A stretch of DNA of 64,000 nucleotides. It comes from Nitrospira sp. ND1. Its GTDB lineage: Bacteria > Nitrospirota > Nitrospiria > Nitrospirales > Nitrospiraceae. Positions 25,222-34,391 of this stretch are shown here, in pieces; the stretch's first letter is position 1, and each line of letters begins with the position of its first letter. The translations under genes and the position numbers were made by a program. The stretch covers positions 2,285,625-2,349,624 of the forward strand of contig NZ_FWEX01000006.1 in the NCBI RefSeq assembly GCF_900170025.1. The letters are read 5' to 3'. The notes under the pieces are model-generated. The model was not told the origin of the DNA and did not search any database. It worked only from the letters and a program-made list of their open reading frames with translations.

Positions 25222-26361
25222 ATGAAGCGCGGTCAACTAATGGCTAACCAGCAGCAGCCGGCCGGTGTGACGTGGCTGGAGGGCCGGACCCTCCGTTGTC
25301 GGGGAGCCTGGACCATGCCCGATGTGGCGCCGGTCGAACGTGCGCTCAGAGGAATGGTCTGGCCTGCTCGAAGTGCGCTGGTCTTTGAGGCGAGCGGGAT
25401 CGAGGCGTTCGACACCGGCGGTGCGGTCGTGTTGTATCGCGCCTTGATGGAAGCCAGACGCCAGGGCTGCGAGGTCTCGATCGAAGGCCTTCGGCCGGAC
25501 TATGCGCAGCTGATGAACCTGGTGTCGTCCAATTGGGGCGCGATTGTGGCTGAGGTCGCCTCGCGGTCGAACGGGACTGAGCGGTTTCGGACGTCGATCA
25601 GAAATCGTGTCGCCCAGGGTGCCCGGGCGCTGGAGTTTCTCGGGGAGAGTGCGACGGCGCTGGTTCGTTTGGTGGCGTCGCCCGGTCGCATGCGTTGGCG
25701 CAGTTGCCTGAATAGCCTCCGGCTGGACGGGGTCAATGCGTTGCCGATCACCGGGCTGCTGACGTTTCTCATCGGCGTGGTGATTGCGTACCAGGGCGCC
25801 GAGCAGCTTCGGAAGTTCGGGACGAATATTTTTATCGTGGATCTGGTGGGTATCTCGCTGTTGCGGGAAATCGCCCCGTTGATTGCGGCGATTCTGATCG
25901 CCGGGCGGTCCGGGTCGGCCTATGCGGCGCAGATCGGCACGATGAAGGTGACTGAGGAATTGGATGCGCTGCAAACCTTCGGCCTGTCGCCGATCGAGCT
26001 GTTGGTGTTGCCGCGGGTCCTCGCGTTGGTCGTGGCGCTGCCGCTCCTGACCGCCTATGCCGATGTGCTGGGTGTCTTCGGCGGCATGTTGATCGCGTCG
26101 AATCAGCTCAACGTGAGTTTCACCGCCTTTCTTTCGCGCTTCGATGAGGCCGTGGCGCTACGACATATGCTCATCGGTCTCGGCAAGGCGCCCTTCTTTG
26201 CTGTCATCATCGCGCTGGTCGGCTGTTATCAGGGGTTCCAGATTCGCGGCGGGGTGGATGATGTGGGGCGGCATACGACGATCAGTGTGGTGCAAAGTAT
26301 TTTTCTCGTCATCATCTTCGATGCGATTTGCAGCATTTTGCTCAACTGGTGGGACCTGTAG
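25222..26361 (+). CDS. mlaE: MlaE-family ABC permease with N-terminal STAS domain
   Basis: 379 residues. Residues ~15-105 form a STAS/MlaB-like domain (ALVFEASGIEAFDTGGAVVLYRAL). Residues ~130-379 are the MlaE permease (GVVIAYQGAEQLRKFG, MKVTEELDALQTFGLSPIELLVLPR, GCYQGFQIRGGVDDVGRHTT). In many bacteria MlaB is a separate protein; here it is fused. With the ATPase, the MCE protein and the lipoprotein downstream it forms a phospholipid transporter of the inner membrane. Start ATG 25222 or 25240; neither has a strong ribosome site. Confidence 0.9.
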   Translation: MKRGQLMANQQQPAGVTWLEGRTLRCRGAWTMPDVAPVERALRGMVWPARSALVFEASGIEAFDTGGAVVLYRALMEARRQGCEVSIEGLRPDYAQLMNLVSSNWGAIVAEVASRSNGTERFRTSIRNRVAQGARALEFLGESATALVRLVASPGRMRWRSCLNSLRLDGVNALPITGLLTFLIGVVIAYQGAEQLRKFGTNIFIVDLVGISLLREIAPLIAAILIAGRSGSAYAAQIGTMKVTEELDALQTFGLSPIELLVLPRVLALVVALPLLTAYADVLGVFGGMLIASNQLNVSFTAFLSRFDEAVALRHMLIGLGKAPFFAVIIALVGCYQGFQIRGGVDDVGRHTTISVVQSIFLVIIFDAICSILLNWWDL

Positions 26362-26365
26362 ATAC

Positions 26366-26484
26366 AGGATGTTGAAAATGGTTCCCTGGTTCGTTCTCGC
26401 GTCGCGCAGAGCCTCAACGTACCACAAGGGTACGCATCGGCTCTTTGCTTGCTGCGGCCTCGCAGGAAACCATTTTGAACATCC
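26366..26484. repeat. Palindromic repeat family C, copy 1
   Basis: The left arm AGGATGTTGAAAATGGTT (26366-26383) is inverted in AACCATTTTGAACATCC (26468-26484). The body contains GTTCGTTCTCGCGTCGCGCAG and TTGCTTGCTGCGGCC, closely matching the element at 63053-63178. It sits between the permease and ATPase genes of the lipid transporter operon. Confidence 0.85.
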
Positions 26485-26505
26485 CGTGGAGCTGAAGGTT
26501 TGAGG

Positions 26506-27339
26506 ATGCGTATGCACGAGTTGCCTTCCACGCTCGCAACAGCAGCGCAGATTGGCGTCCCCGTGATCGAAGTCAGCCATGTCTCGACGCGGTTCGGCAC
26601 GGCGGTCGTGCATCGGGATGTGAGTCTCACGGTCGTGCGTGGCGAGGTGTTCGCCATTGCGGGCGGCAACGGTTGCGGGAAATCGACGTTGCTGCGAGAA
26701 ATCATCGGATTGCTGGCTCCGACGACGGGGACGATTCGTCTGTTGGGCACAGACAGTCGTCAGCTGACACATTCGAACGGAAGCCCGCTGCATCGGCGGT
26801 TCGGCGTGATGTTCCAGCATGGCGCCCTGTTCAGTTCCATGACCCTGGCGGAAAACGTGGCGGTGCCGCTTCGTGAGCATACGCCGTTGAGCGCTGAAGC
26901 GATTCGGGATATCGTGGCGCTCAAAATCGCCCTGGTCGGATTACCTCCGGACAGCGCGATCAAATTCCCGAGTGAGCTCAGCGGCGGGATGAGAAGACGC
27001 GCGGCGCTGGCCCGTGCGATCGTTATGGATCCGGAGCTGCTGTTTCTCGACGAACCGACGGCCGGACTCGATCCGATGATTGCCGCCGGATTCGACGATC
27101 TGGTTCTGGAGTTGAAACGATTGTTGGGTCTGACCGTTGTGATGGTGACGCACGATCTGGATTCGTTGTGGCGCATTGCGGATCGGGTGGCGGTGCTGGG
27201 TGAAGGGCAGGTGCTCGGGTTGGGAACGATGGACGCGCTGGCCCGTTCGGACGATCCCGTTATCCGGAGCTATTTCCACGGTCCCCGAGGGCGTGCAGCC
27301 CATCTGAATCATTCCGGAACGGGACTGCATCGGGATTGA
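26506..27339 (+). CDS. mlaF: Mla-type ABC transporter ATPase
   Basis: ATG 26506 after GAAGG. Walker A is GGNGCGKST (residues ~52-60), the Q-loop lies in VMFQHGALF, the signature is LSGGMRRR, and Walker B is LLFLDEPTAGLDP with a following H-loop THD. This is the energising subunit of the phospholipid transporter. It is separated from the permease by a palindromic element, but order and orientation indicate one operon. Confidence 0.9.
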   Translation: MRMHELPSTLATAAQIGVPVIEVSHVSTRFGTAVVHRDVSLTVVRGEVFAIAGGNGCGKSTLLREIIGLLAPTTGTIRLLGTDSRQLTHSNGSPLHRRFGVMFQHGALFSSMTLAENVAVPLREHTPLSAEAIRDIVALKIALVGLPPDSAIKFPSELSGGMRRRAALARAIVMDPELLFLDEPTAGLDPMIAAGFDDLVLELKRLLGLTVVMVTHDLDSLWRIADRVAVLGEGQVLGLGTMDALARSDDPVIRSYFHGPRGRAAHLNHSGTGLHRD

Positions 27340-27349
27340 GAGGTGGCGG

Positions 27350-28312
27350 ATGGAACCGAAGGTGAACTATATCCTGGTCGGCGCGTTCGTCGTCCTGCTG
27401 GGCGCCACGATCCTCGGTGCGATTTTCTGGTTGGGCAAAACCGACTATCGCGGGATCTACGATCGGTATTATGTCTATACGCGTGAGTCCGTCGCCGGAC
27501 TCAGCGTCGATTCGACCGTGAAGTATCGCGGGGTGGATGTCGGGCGTGTGAAACAAGTCATCCTCAACCCTGAGAATGCCGAAGAGGTGCGGGTGACTCT
27601 GGACATTGTCGGCGGGACACCCGTCAAGACCGATACGCAGGCTGTGCTGGTCACGCAAGGGCTCACGGGCTTGGTCACGCTCAATTTGACGGGTGGTACC
27701 CGGGAGGCGCCTCTCCTGACGCCGAGTGCCGGGCAAGACTATCCGGTCATCAAGAGCGTGCCCTCGTTATTCGGTCGTCTGGACGGGACGCTGGCGAAAC
27801 TGTTGTCGGATCAAGGCCTGTCGACCCTCGTGGCCAATCTGAACGGGTTGGCCCAAAATGCTGCTTCTGCGCTGGATGAAGAGAATCGTACGGTCTTGAA
27901 GCAGATCCTGAGAGATCTGTCGGAGGTCACAAAAGTGCTGGCGGAGCGCAGCGGTCAGATGGACCGCGGAGTTCAGCAGGCGGTGCAGGCGGCCGATCAG
28001 TCGGCGCGTATGACGGAGCAACTCGGTAAACAGCTTCCCGCGCTGGTGGAGCGCCTGAGCAGGAGCGCGGCCGGATTGCAGCAGATGACGGAAGACTTAT
28101 CGCGGACAAGCCGCTCGGTCGGAGAGATGGTCGGCGCCAGTCGGCCCGGCATCGAACAGTTTTCGCGGCAGACGCTGGCCGATACGGGGCTGCTCGTCAC
28201 GGAGCTCCGGCAACTGACCGCCACCTTGAATCGTGTGGCGCAGCAGGTCGAGCGGCAACCGAATGTGCTGGTCCTGGGCCGATCCTCCCAGCCGAAAGGC
28301 CCGGGGGAATGA
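27350..28312 (+). CDS. mlaD: MlaD/MCE-domain protein
   Basis: GAGAGG precedes ATG 27350; 320 residues. One N-terminal membrane helix (residues 8-28) is followed by the MCE domain (YTRESVAGLSVDSTVKYRGVDVGRV, GLVTLNLTGG) and a long helical tail (~150-310), which suggests the tail forms a tube or coiled coil. It would bind lipids in the periplasm for the MlaEF complex. It overlaps no gene and is spaced 10 bases from the ATPase. Confidence 0.9.
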   Translation: MEPKVNYILVGAFVVLLGATILGAIFWLGKTDYRGIYDRYYVYTRESVAGLSVDSTVKYRGVDVGRVKQVILNPENAEEVRVTLDIVGGTPVKTDTQAVLVTQGLTGLVTLNLTGGTREAPLLTPSAGQDYPVIKSVPSLFGRLDGTLAKLLSDQGLSTLVANLNGLAQNAASALDEENRTVLKQILRDLSEVTKVLAERSGQMDRGVQQAVQAADQSARMTEQLGKQLPALVERLSRSAAGLQQMTEDLSRTSRSVGEMVGASRPGIEQFSRQTLADTGLLVTELRQLTATLNRVAQQVERQPNVLVLGRSSQPKGPGE

Positions 28313-28322
28313 GGGGAACCGA

Positions 28323-28970
28323 GTGGTAATCCGGCGTGCGATATCATGGGTCGGCATGGTCACGCTGTCATGCGCGCTCGCTGCCTGCGTGTTGCCTCGA
28401 TCCACAGAGAATCCGGTCCATACCTTTCTGCTGACTCTCGATGAGTCCGCCTGGAGTGCGGGTGTGCGCGCCGCACAACCGGGAATCCACGGTGTGCTGG
28501 TCGTCGGGTTGCCGCAGGCGGAGGCCGGATTTGAGCAGCCGCGGATGGCCTACCTGCGACGGCCGTATGAAGTGAGTTATTACGCCACCAACGTCTGGGT
28601 CGATGCCCCGGCGCGAATGTTGGCGCCCTTGCTGGTCCGCTCGCTGGAGGCCACCGGCCTCTGGCGTGTGGTGGTGTCCATGCCTACGGTAGTCCGGGGT
28701 GATTATCGGCTGGACACCTCGGAGTTGTTGCTGCAGCAAGAGTTTCTTCAGCCACCGAGTCGGACTCGATTGCAGTTGCGCGCGCAATTGCTCGAAATGA
28801 AGGAGCAACGCGTGCTGGGAGTCCGGAGTTTTGAGGTCCTCGAACCGACCTCGAGCGACGATGCCTATGGAGGTGTTCAGGCGGCCAATCGTGCCGTGAC
28901 CCATCTGCTCGAGACGCTGAATGACTGGGTCGCGTCTTGTCTGCGAGGCGCGGGGAAGGACGCCTGTTGA
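28323..28970 (+). CDS. ABC-type transport auxiliary lipoprotein (PqiC/MlaD partner type)
   Basis: GTG 28323 with GAGGGG upstream. A lipobox SCALAAC is present at about residue 24. The rest (VHTFLLTLDE..., YEVSYYATNVWVDAPARMLAPLLVRSLE, YRLDTSELLLQQEF) matches the auxiliary lipoprotein that accompanies MCE transporters. It would be an outer-membrane-anchored acceptor. It is the last gene of the lipid transport operon. Confidence 0.8.
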   Translation: MVIRRAISWVGMVTLSCALAACVLPRSTENPVHTFLLTLDESAWSAGVRAAQPGIHGVLVVGLPQAEAGFEQPRMAYLRRPYEVSYYATNVWVDAPARMLAPLLVRSLEATGLWRVVVSMPTVVRGDYRLDTSELLLQQEFLQPPSRTRLQLRAQLLEMKEQRVLGVRSFEVLEPTSSDDAYGGVQAANRAVTHLLETLNDWVASCLRGAGKDAC

Positions 28971-29031
28971 TCCTCGACTCCGACGACCCGCACCGTCTAA
29001 GACGGTCTGTCGCGATGACAAGGTATGGGGT

Positions 29032-29508
29032 ATGCGCACCGCGTTGAAGATCGGGTTCAGCTTCGGACTCACCTCCGGCGTGATCACCACGTTGGGGTTG
29101 ATGGTGGGACTGCATGCGGGCACCCATTCGAAGTCCGTGGTCCTGGGCGGGCTGCTCACCATTGCGGTCGCCGACGCCATGTCCGATGCGTTGGGCATCC
29201 ACATCGCGGAGGAATCCAAGAATCATGGGAATACGAATGAAATTTGGGAATCGACCCTGGCGACCTTCGCGGCGAAGTTCGTGATTGCCGCGACCTTTGC
29301 GGTTCCGGTGTTGTTCATGCCGTTGGATCTGGCTGTAGCGGCCAGCCTCGTCTGGGGGTTGTCGCTGTTGGCGGTGCTCAGTTATGCGCTGGCGCGCGCG
29401 CAACGGGTCCCGCCCTGGAAGGTGATCGGGGAGCATGTCGTGATCGGACTCTGTGTGGTCGCGATCACGCACTACCTTGGTGATTGGGTTCGCGTGACGT
29501 TCGGGTAG
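29032..29508 (+). CDS. VIT1/CCC1-like membrane protein
   Basis: ATG 29032 gives 158 residues with four to five membrane helices. The opening FGLTSGVITTLGLMVGLHAG and the conserved AVADAMSDALGIHIAEES resemble the VIT/CCC1 family of ferrous iron and manganese transporters, with acidic residues in the first helices. The protein is shorter than usual, and the cytoplasmic metal-binding loop is reduced. Substrate is unproven. Confidence 0.7.
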   Translation: MRTALKIGFSFGLTSGVITTLGLMVGLHAGTHSKSVVLGGLLTIAVADAMSDALGIHIAEESKNHGNTNEIWESTLATFAAKFVIAATFAVPVLFMPLDLAVAASLVWGLSLLAVLSYALARAQRVPPWKVIGEHVVIGLCVVAITHYLGDWVRVTFG

Positions 29509-29536
29509 AAGAGCAGCGATAGAAGTTCGGAGACGG

Positions 29537-30835
29537 ATGCATGAGGGAGATTCAGGGACAATGGAATTGAAGACGCAGTTGCCGAAAGTCGGCATCGGAC
29601 GACGATGCGGATCGATACAAGCCAATCTGGATGGGTACCGAAAGCTGATGAGCGAGGAGGCCTATGAGGAGCTGAGGACGCTCGCGAAAGAACTGCAGGG
29701 CGTCAAAGTCTGTCATGTGAACTCTACGGCGGCCGGCGGGGGCGTGGCGGAACTGTTGGCGCGGTATGTGCCGATGTTACAGGCGCTCGGTGTGCAGGCG
29801 GACTGGCGCTTGATCCATGGCGAAGCGGATTTTTTTGCCATCACCAAGGCGTTCCATAACGCACTGCAAGGCGGGCACTACGGCTTGGGGAAAGCGGCGC
29901 AGGACCTGTACCTCAAGGTCAATGAACGCAGCGCCAAGGCGCTCGGCAATGACTACGATGTGTATATCGTGCACGACCCGCAGCCGGCGGCTATTCGACA
30001 TTTTGCCGGGCCCCGCGATGCCAAATGGATCTGGCGGTGCCATATCGACAGTTCGGCGCCTGACAAAGAGGTCAGTCAGTTTTTGCGCCCGTTGCTCGAA
30101 GAGTATGAGGCGGTCGTCTTCACCATGAGCCAGTTCGTGCTGCCCCAATTGGCAGCGAAGCGGGTGGCCTTCATCGCCCCGGCCATCGACCCCCTGGCCA
30201 CGAAGAATATGGACTTGCCGGAAGATTTGTGTCGGCGCGCGATCGCGGACTCCGGGGTGGATCCGAGGAGGCCGTTGCTGTTGCAGGTGTCGCGGTTCGA
30301 TCCCTGGAAGGATCCGCTCGGGGTCGTCCGGGCCTACCGCCTCGTGAAAGAGGCCATTCCAGCCGTACAACTGGTACTCATCGGCGCGATGGCAGGCGAC
30401 GATCCGGAGGGCTGGGAGATTCTGGACCGAGTCGAGGAAGAAGCCGCGAAGGACCCGGACCTGTTCGTCTTTACGAATCTCGCCGGCGTGGGGAGCATGG
30501 AGGTCAACGCCTTCCAGCGCGGCTGTGATGTGGTGATCCAGAAATCCTTGCGGGAGGGATTCGGGTTGGTCGTATCCGAAGCATTATGGAAGGAAAAACC
30601 GGTGGTGGCGGGGAATACCGGAGGCATTCCCATGCAATTCCCCGAGCCCTTTCAGAAGAATTTGGTCGACAGTGTGGAAGCCTGCGCGGAGCGGCTGCTC
30701 CATCTGCTGCAGCGACCGGGCGAACGTGGAGAGTTCGGCCGGGCCGGGCGTGAACATGTGCGCCGGCATTTTCTCATGCCGCGGCTGGTGCGCGATGAGC
30801 TTCGGCTGATCAAGCAGGTGCTGGAGGCCTCATGA
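29537..30835 (+). CDS. GT4 glycosyltransferase, TreT/trehalose synthase-like
   Basis: 432 residues, start ATG 29537 with GGAG upstream (ATG 29573 possible). The N-terminal Rossmann fold has [20 protein letters not shown], and the C-terminal donor domain has [18 protein letters not shown] and [15 protein letters not shown], the GT4 signatures. Closest by eye are trehalose glycosyl-transferring synthases (TreT), which make trehalose from a nucleotide sugar and glucose. It overlaps the glycogen phosphorylase gene by four bases (ATGA), so the two are co-translated, linking trehalose and glycogen metabolism. Confidence 0.75.
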   Translation: MHEGDSGTMELKTQLPKVGIGRRCGSIQANLDGYRKLMSEEAYEELRTLAKELQGVKVCHVNSTAAGGGVAELLARYVPMLQALGVQADWRLIHGEADFFAITKAFHNALQGGHYGLGKAAQDLYLKVNERSAKALGNDYDVYIVHDPQPAAIRHFAGPRDAKWIWRCHIDSSAPDKEVSQFLRPLLEEYEAVVFTMSQFVLPQLAAKRVAFIAPAIDPLATKNMDLPEDLCRRAIADSGVDPRRPLLLQVSRFDPWKDPLGVVRAYRLVKEAIPAVQLVLIGAMAGDDPEGWEILDRVEEEAAKDPDLFVFTNLAGVGSMEVNAFQRGCDVVIQKSLREGFGLVVSEALWKEKPVVAGNTGGIPMQFPEPFQKNLVDSVEACAERLLHLLQRPGERGEFGRAGREHVRRHFLMPRLVRDELRLIKQVLEAS

Positions 30836-32553
30836 CCCGGCAGAACAGCCACACCCTCGTGGCGTATTTTTCCATGGAGATCGGTTTGAATCCGTTGATG
30901 CCGACCTACTCGGGAGGACTCGGGGTGCTGGCCGGCGACACCATTCGTTCCGCGGCCGATCTGGGTGTGCCGATGGTCGGTGTCACACTGCTCCATCGGC
31001 GGGGTTATTTTTATCAGCGGCTCGATCAGAAGGGGTGGCAGTCGGAGGAGCCGGTGGCCTGGGCGGTCGACGATTTCGCCGAACCGATGGAACCGCGAGT
31101 CTCCGTCGAAATCGAGGGCCGGACCGTGCACGTGCGTGCCTGGCGGCATCACGTTACCGGCATGTCGGGCCATACCGTCCCGGTGTATCTGCTCGATACC
31201 GATCTGCCCGAAAACAGCCCGTGGGATCGGACCATCACGGATACGCTCTACGGCGGGGACTCGCATTACCGCTTGTGCCAGGAAATGATCCTGGGGTTCG
31301 GGGGGTTCGCTCTCCTGCGCGCGTTGGGGTACGGGAACATCTTTCGCTACCACCTCAACGAAGGGCATGCGGCGCTGCTGGTCCTGGCGTTGATCGAGGC
31401 GGCCATCGGGACGGAACCGCGGAACGGAGATGTGCCGCCGGAGGTGATCGAGCAGGTGCGGGAACAGTGCGTGTTCACCACGCACACTCCGGTGCCGGCG
31501 GGTCACGACCAGTTTCCAGTGGAACTCGCGCATCGGGTGTTGGGGAGTCGGCGATGCGATCTCGTGCAGGCCTGCCAGCACCAGGGCGCGTTGAACATGA
31601 CCTTGCTGGCCTTGCGAGGATCCCGGTTCGTCAACGGCGTCGCCATGCGGCACGGAGAGGTGTCCCACTCCTTGTATCCCGGCTACCCGATCCATTCCAT
31701 TACCAACGGCGTGCATGCCGTGACCTGGACCGCGCCCTCGTTTCAAAGCCTCTATGACCGTCATTTGCCCGACTGGCGATACGATCAATTATCGCTTCGT
31801 TACGCCATCAGTATTCCCGGCGCTGAAATCTGGAGGGCCCATCAGGATGCCAAGTTGGCCTTGGTGGACGAAGTGAACCGTCAGACCAACGCGGGATTCG
31901 ATCGCGATGTCCTCACCATCGGCTTCGCCCGCCGCGCGACTGCGTATAAGCGAGGGACCCTGGTGTTTCACGATGTCGAACGGTTGCGGCGGCTCCTGAA
32001 AGAGGCAGGCCCGATTCAATTCGTCTTTGCGGGAAAGGCGCACCCGCAGGATCAGGCGGGCAAAGACATGATCCATCGCATTTACGGCATGCGTGGGCAG
32101 CTATCGGTGGCCTATCTTGCCAATTACGACATGACGCTGGCACGTCTCCTCTGCGCCGGCGTGGATGTGTGGCTGAATACGCCGCTCCCGCCGATGGAAG
32201 CCTCCGGTACGAGCGGCATGAAGGCGGCGATGAACGGGGTTCCGAGTTTGAGCGTGCTGGACGGTTGGTGGGTCGAGGGGCATATCGAAGGGGTCACGGG
32301 CTGGTCGATCGGCGAGAAGATCGAGGCCTGTGTGTCGCCCGCGGAGGACATGGAGGCCTGCCATGCCCGGGCTCTGTACGACAAGCTTGAGCAGCGGGTC
32401 ATGCCTTGCTTTTACAAGGACCGGGAGGGGTTCATCGAGATCATGAAGCATGCGATTGCCGTGAACGGGGCGTTCTTCAACACGCAGCGCATGGTGGGGC
32501 AGTATCTGCGCAATGCGTATCGGCTGGTCGGACAAGACGTCAATGGAGCCTAA
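30832..32553 (+). CDS. glgP: Alpha-glucan (glycogen) phosphorylase
   Basis: 573 residues, of the shorter bacterial type. It begins [24 protein letters not shown], with the substrate motif [10 protein letters not shown] around residue 175. The PLP-binding lysine is in [14 protein letters not shown] (~460-473). It phosphorolyses alpha-1,4-glucans to glucose 1-phosphate. The ATGA overlap with the GT4 gene supports joint control. Confidence 0.9.
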   Translation: MTRQNSHTLVAYFSMEIGLNPLMPTYSGGLGVLAGDTIRSAADLGVPMVGVTLLHRRGYFYQRLDQKGWQSEEPVAWAVDDFAEPMEPRVSVEIEGRTVHVRAWRHHVTGMSGHTVPVYLLDTDLPENSPWDRTITDTLYGGDSHYRLCQEMILGFGGFALLRALGYGNIFRYHLNEGHAALLVLALIEAAIGTEPRNGDVPPEVIEQVREQCVFTTHTPVPAGHDQFPVELAHRVLGSRRCDLVQACQHQGALNMTLLALRGSRFVNGVAMRHGEVSHSLYPGYPIHSITNGVHAVTWTAPSFQSLYDRHLPDWRYDQLSLRYAISIPGAEIWRAHQDAKLALVDEVNRQTNAGFDRDVLTIGFARRATAYKRGTLVFHDVERLRRLLKEAGPIQFVFAGKAHPQDQAGKDMIHRIYGMRGQLSVAYLANYDMTLARLLCAGVDVWLNTPLPPMEASGTSGMKAAMNGVPSLSVLDGWWVEGHIEGVTGWSIGEKIEACVSPAEDMEACHARALYDKLEQRVMPCFYKDREGFIEIMKHAIAVNGAFFNTQRMVGQYLRNAYRLVGQDVNGA

Positions 32554-33097
32554 AGTGATGGCCCTGGATCAAGATGTGTTGCGATCCGATTATGCGCATC
32601 TATTGACGTTGTGGACGTCCGGCGTGCGGGACTATCACACGATGCTGTCGGACTATCTGACCGCCAATTCGATTTTTGTCGCGGTGATCGGGTTGCTGGT
32701 GTCGCGGGAATCGCTGGCGCTTCCCTTTACCCTCATCATTGTATTGTTCAGCATCATCGGGATTCTCATGAGTGTGCAGATGGCGATCGTGCTCGGGCGG
32801 TTCTCCGGGCAAAATGCGCTCTGGGAGTGGCAGCTACGGGGCATCGAGACCATGCCTGAATGGCGGGAACGAAAGCCGGTGAACAGTCTCTATCGACTCC
32901 GCGAACATCGTGAAACGATCGTCGAGGACACGAATGAGCCGCGCTTCTTCGAGCCCTCCTGGGCGTTCCGGCAACATCGCCAATGGTGGGCGCATCGCGC
33001 GATCAGCTTCCCCTGGTTTTTCGGTACGGTCTATGGGCTCTTTCTGCTGTGGGGGCTGACCCAGGTCGTGCGTGCGAGCACGTTGTCGTGGGGGTAA
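32543..33097 (+). CDS. Unknown membrane protein with three hydrophobic segments
   Basis: Start ATG 32543 overlaps the end of the phosphorylase gene (ATG 32558 is an alternative). 184 residues. Two adjacent helices ([31 protein letters not shown]) and one near the C-terminus ([17 protein letters not shown]) flank a charged cytosolic region with [13 protein letters not shown]. It may belong to small bacterial membrane proteins described as RipA-like, but I cannot confirm this. It is likely co-transcribed with the sugar genes. Confidence 0.6.
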   Translation: MEPKVMALDQDVLRSDYAHLLTLWTSGVRDYHTMLSDYLTANSIFVAVIGLLVSRESLALPFTLIIVLFSIIGILMSVQMAIVLGRFSGQNALWEWQLRGIETMPEWRERKPVNSLYRLREHRETIVEDTNEPRFFEPSWAFRQHRQWWAHRAISFPWFFGTVYGLFLLWGLTQVVRASTLSWG

Positions 33098-33396
33098 TAG
33101 GCCCTGCCTGATTGACGGTGTCTGCATCACCGTGAACATCAGCAGCGCGGAATGGAGAGCGGCACCAGCAACAGAGGCCGTCACCGCCTGCTGTATCACG
33201 TCTTCCAACGACTCACTTTCCGGCGCTTGGTAACAGGCCGATATGCAGTGCGGATGAAGCCTCCATGAAGAAACATTCATGGATGAATTCTTCATGCTCC
33301 GTTCATCGTCGATTCATGTTCTGCTGCTACAGTGACATCGTGACGGGGCGGGGCGACGAGGATCCCGTCTCGGGCGGATCATGAAAGGTGAACGAG
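33098..33396. other. Intergenic region with TTCATG-rich stretch
   Basis: About 299 bases before the 35-residue gene. Between 33262 and 33320 the motif TTCATG or close variants occurs several times (CATTCATGGATGAATTCTTCATG...), a short direct/inverted cluster. No gene is seen. Confidence 0.4.
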
Positions 33397-33504
33397 ATGA
33401 ACAAACTGAGTACCATCGTGCCGGTCACGCTGCTGCTGTTGTCGGTCGTTGGCGCAATGGGGGTGATGGTCTTCTGGGGTTTGTCTCTGCTGAATCCATC
33501 TTAG
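33397..33504 (+). CDS. 35-residue single-span membrane peptide
   Basis: AAAGGTGAACGAG precedes ATG 33397. The peptide is MNKLSTIVPVTLLLLSVVGA-like at its start, with one 22-residue membrane helix and a short WGLSLLNPS end. Its TAG stop forms the first bases of repeat element B2. It resembles small accessory peptides that stabilise membrane complexes, but no partner is evident. The strong ribosome site and clean helix make it credible. Confidence 0.55.
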   Translation: MNKLSTIVPVTLLLLSVVGAMGVMVFWGLSLLNPS

Positions 33505-33688
33505 GAGTCTGTCCGAGTAATACCATTCTGCTGCGGCAAACGAGCTGCCGGTATCTGCGTCGTTCTTGGCCCGAAACAATCCTCGACGTATTCCAGCGAA
33601 TACGCCTCCGGATTTTTCGTGCCTGCGGTCTCGCATCTCCCAGCAGCTCCTTCCCCTCGCAACGAAGGATGACTCGGACAGACTCCTA
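33502..33688. repeat. MITE-like element B2 (187 bp)
   Basis: The terminal inverted repeats TAGGAGTCTGTCCGAGT (33502-33518) and ACTCGGACAGACTCCTA (33672-33688) are perfect over 17 bp and bounded by TA. It is a close copy of element B1 with identical length. It shares its right-hand TA with element A3. Confidence 0.9.
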
Positions 33689-33790
33689 TCCCGGACTGTT
33701 CCTGAATGCCTGCTCCGTCGTCCGGTCCTGTCGCCCCGCGGGCCTCGATCTCAAACGCCTCGCGACGGCATTCATGAATAGTCCTGGCTA
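33687..33790. repeat. MITE-like element A3 (104 bp)
   Basis: Left end TATCCCGGACTGTTCCTGAATG-like and right end with CATTCATGAATAGTCCTGGC, bounded by TA. It shares both flanks of the interior with A2 but lacks the middle ~140 bp, so it is an internal-deletion derivative. Confidence 0.8.
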
Positions 33791-33843
33791 GTTAGGGGCT
33801 CGCTTGGCCTTTATCGAGCGGCCGAGCGAAAAGGGGTGACGAC

Positions 33844-33990
33844 ATGCTTGTGATGTTGGCAGTGGGAGGGATCACCTGTGTGGTGTGGGGGACAATGCTG
33901 TGGCTGTCCTTCCTCGATGAAAAACGGGTCGGATTACTGAGGAGGCCCGTGAAACATGGCAAGAACGCCGTTCGAGACGTCGGAGGTTGA
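33844..33990 (+). CDS. 48-residue single-span membrane peptide
   Basis: AAAGGGGTGACGAC precedes ATG 33844. Residues 1-24 form a hydrophobic helix (LVMLAVGGITCVVWGTMLWL) followed by a basic cytosolic tail (DEKRVGLLRRPVKHGKNAV). No family recognised. It sits just after element A3 and may derive its promoter from the repeat region. Confidence 0.5.
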   Translation: MLVMLAVGGITCVVWGTMLWLSFLDEKRVGLLRRPVKHGKNAVRDVGG

Positions 33991-34391
33991 GAACCGGACG
34001 ACAGGGATATCGTGAGGAAGAGGATGAAGCGCAGGTTGTGTAGATCGGAATCGTACGCACCGGCACAGTGCGACCAGGCGATGGGATCTCGTCGTGGCGG
34101 GGTGTATTGCCTCATGGCAAGGAGGGCCTCTGCTGCAAATGGCAACAGTGGGGAGTTGGAATCGGGGCCCTCTGTCTTATACCTGCCCAGAAAATAAGCG
34201 AGAGACCAACGGATGAACGGGAGAGGTGCTGGCATTTGTCTTGCTCGTGAAGGCGCTATCAGCCGTTGACCGTCTGCGTTCAGATTGCCATCACCCACGC
34301 GCACCGCTCCTTGATCGACCATCCGACGCCGCTTGCCGGAGACCGGTCGCCTCCATGGGAACAGTCGCCCAACCGTTTCAGAGGAGCTATC
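33991..34391. other. Intergenic region before universal stress gene
   Basis: This is 401 bases. An open frame at 34012-34197 has no ribosome site and no recognisable product. The region presumably carries the promoter for the stress-protein operon. Nothing else is supported. Confidence 0.4.

Noticed and set aside
30652-31788. Minus-strand open frame of 378 codons
   Set aside because: It is the complement of the glycogen phosphorylase gene, whose motifs are clear.
34012-34197. Plus-strand open frame of 61 codons
   Set aside because: It has no ribosome site, an Arg/Ser-rich sequence and no recognisable family.
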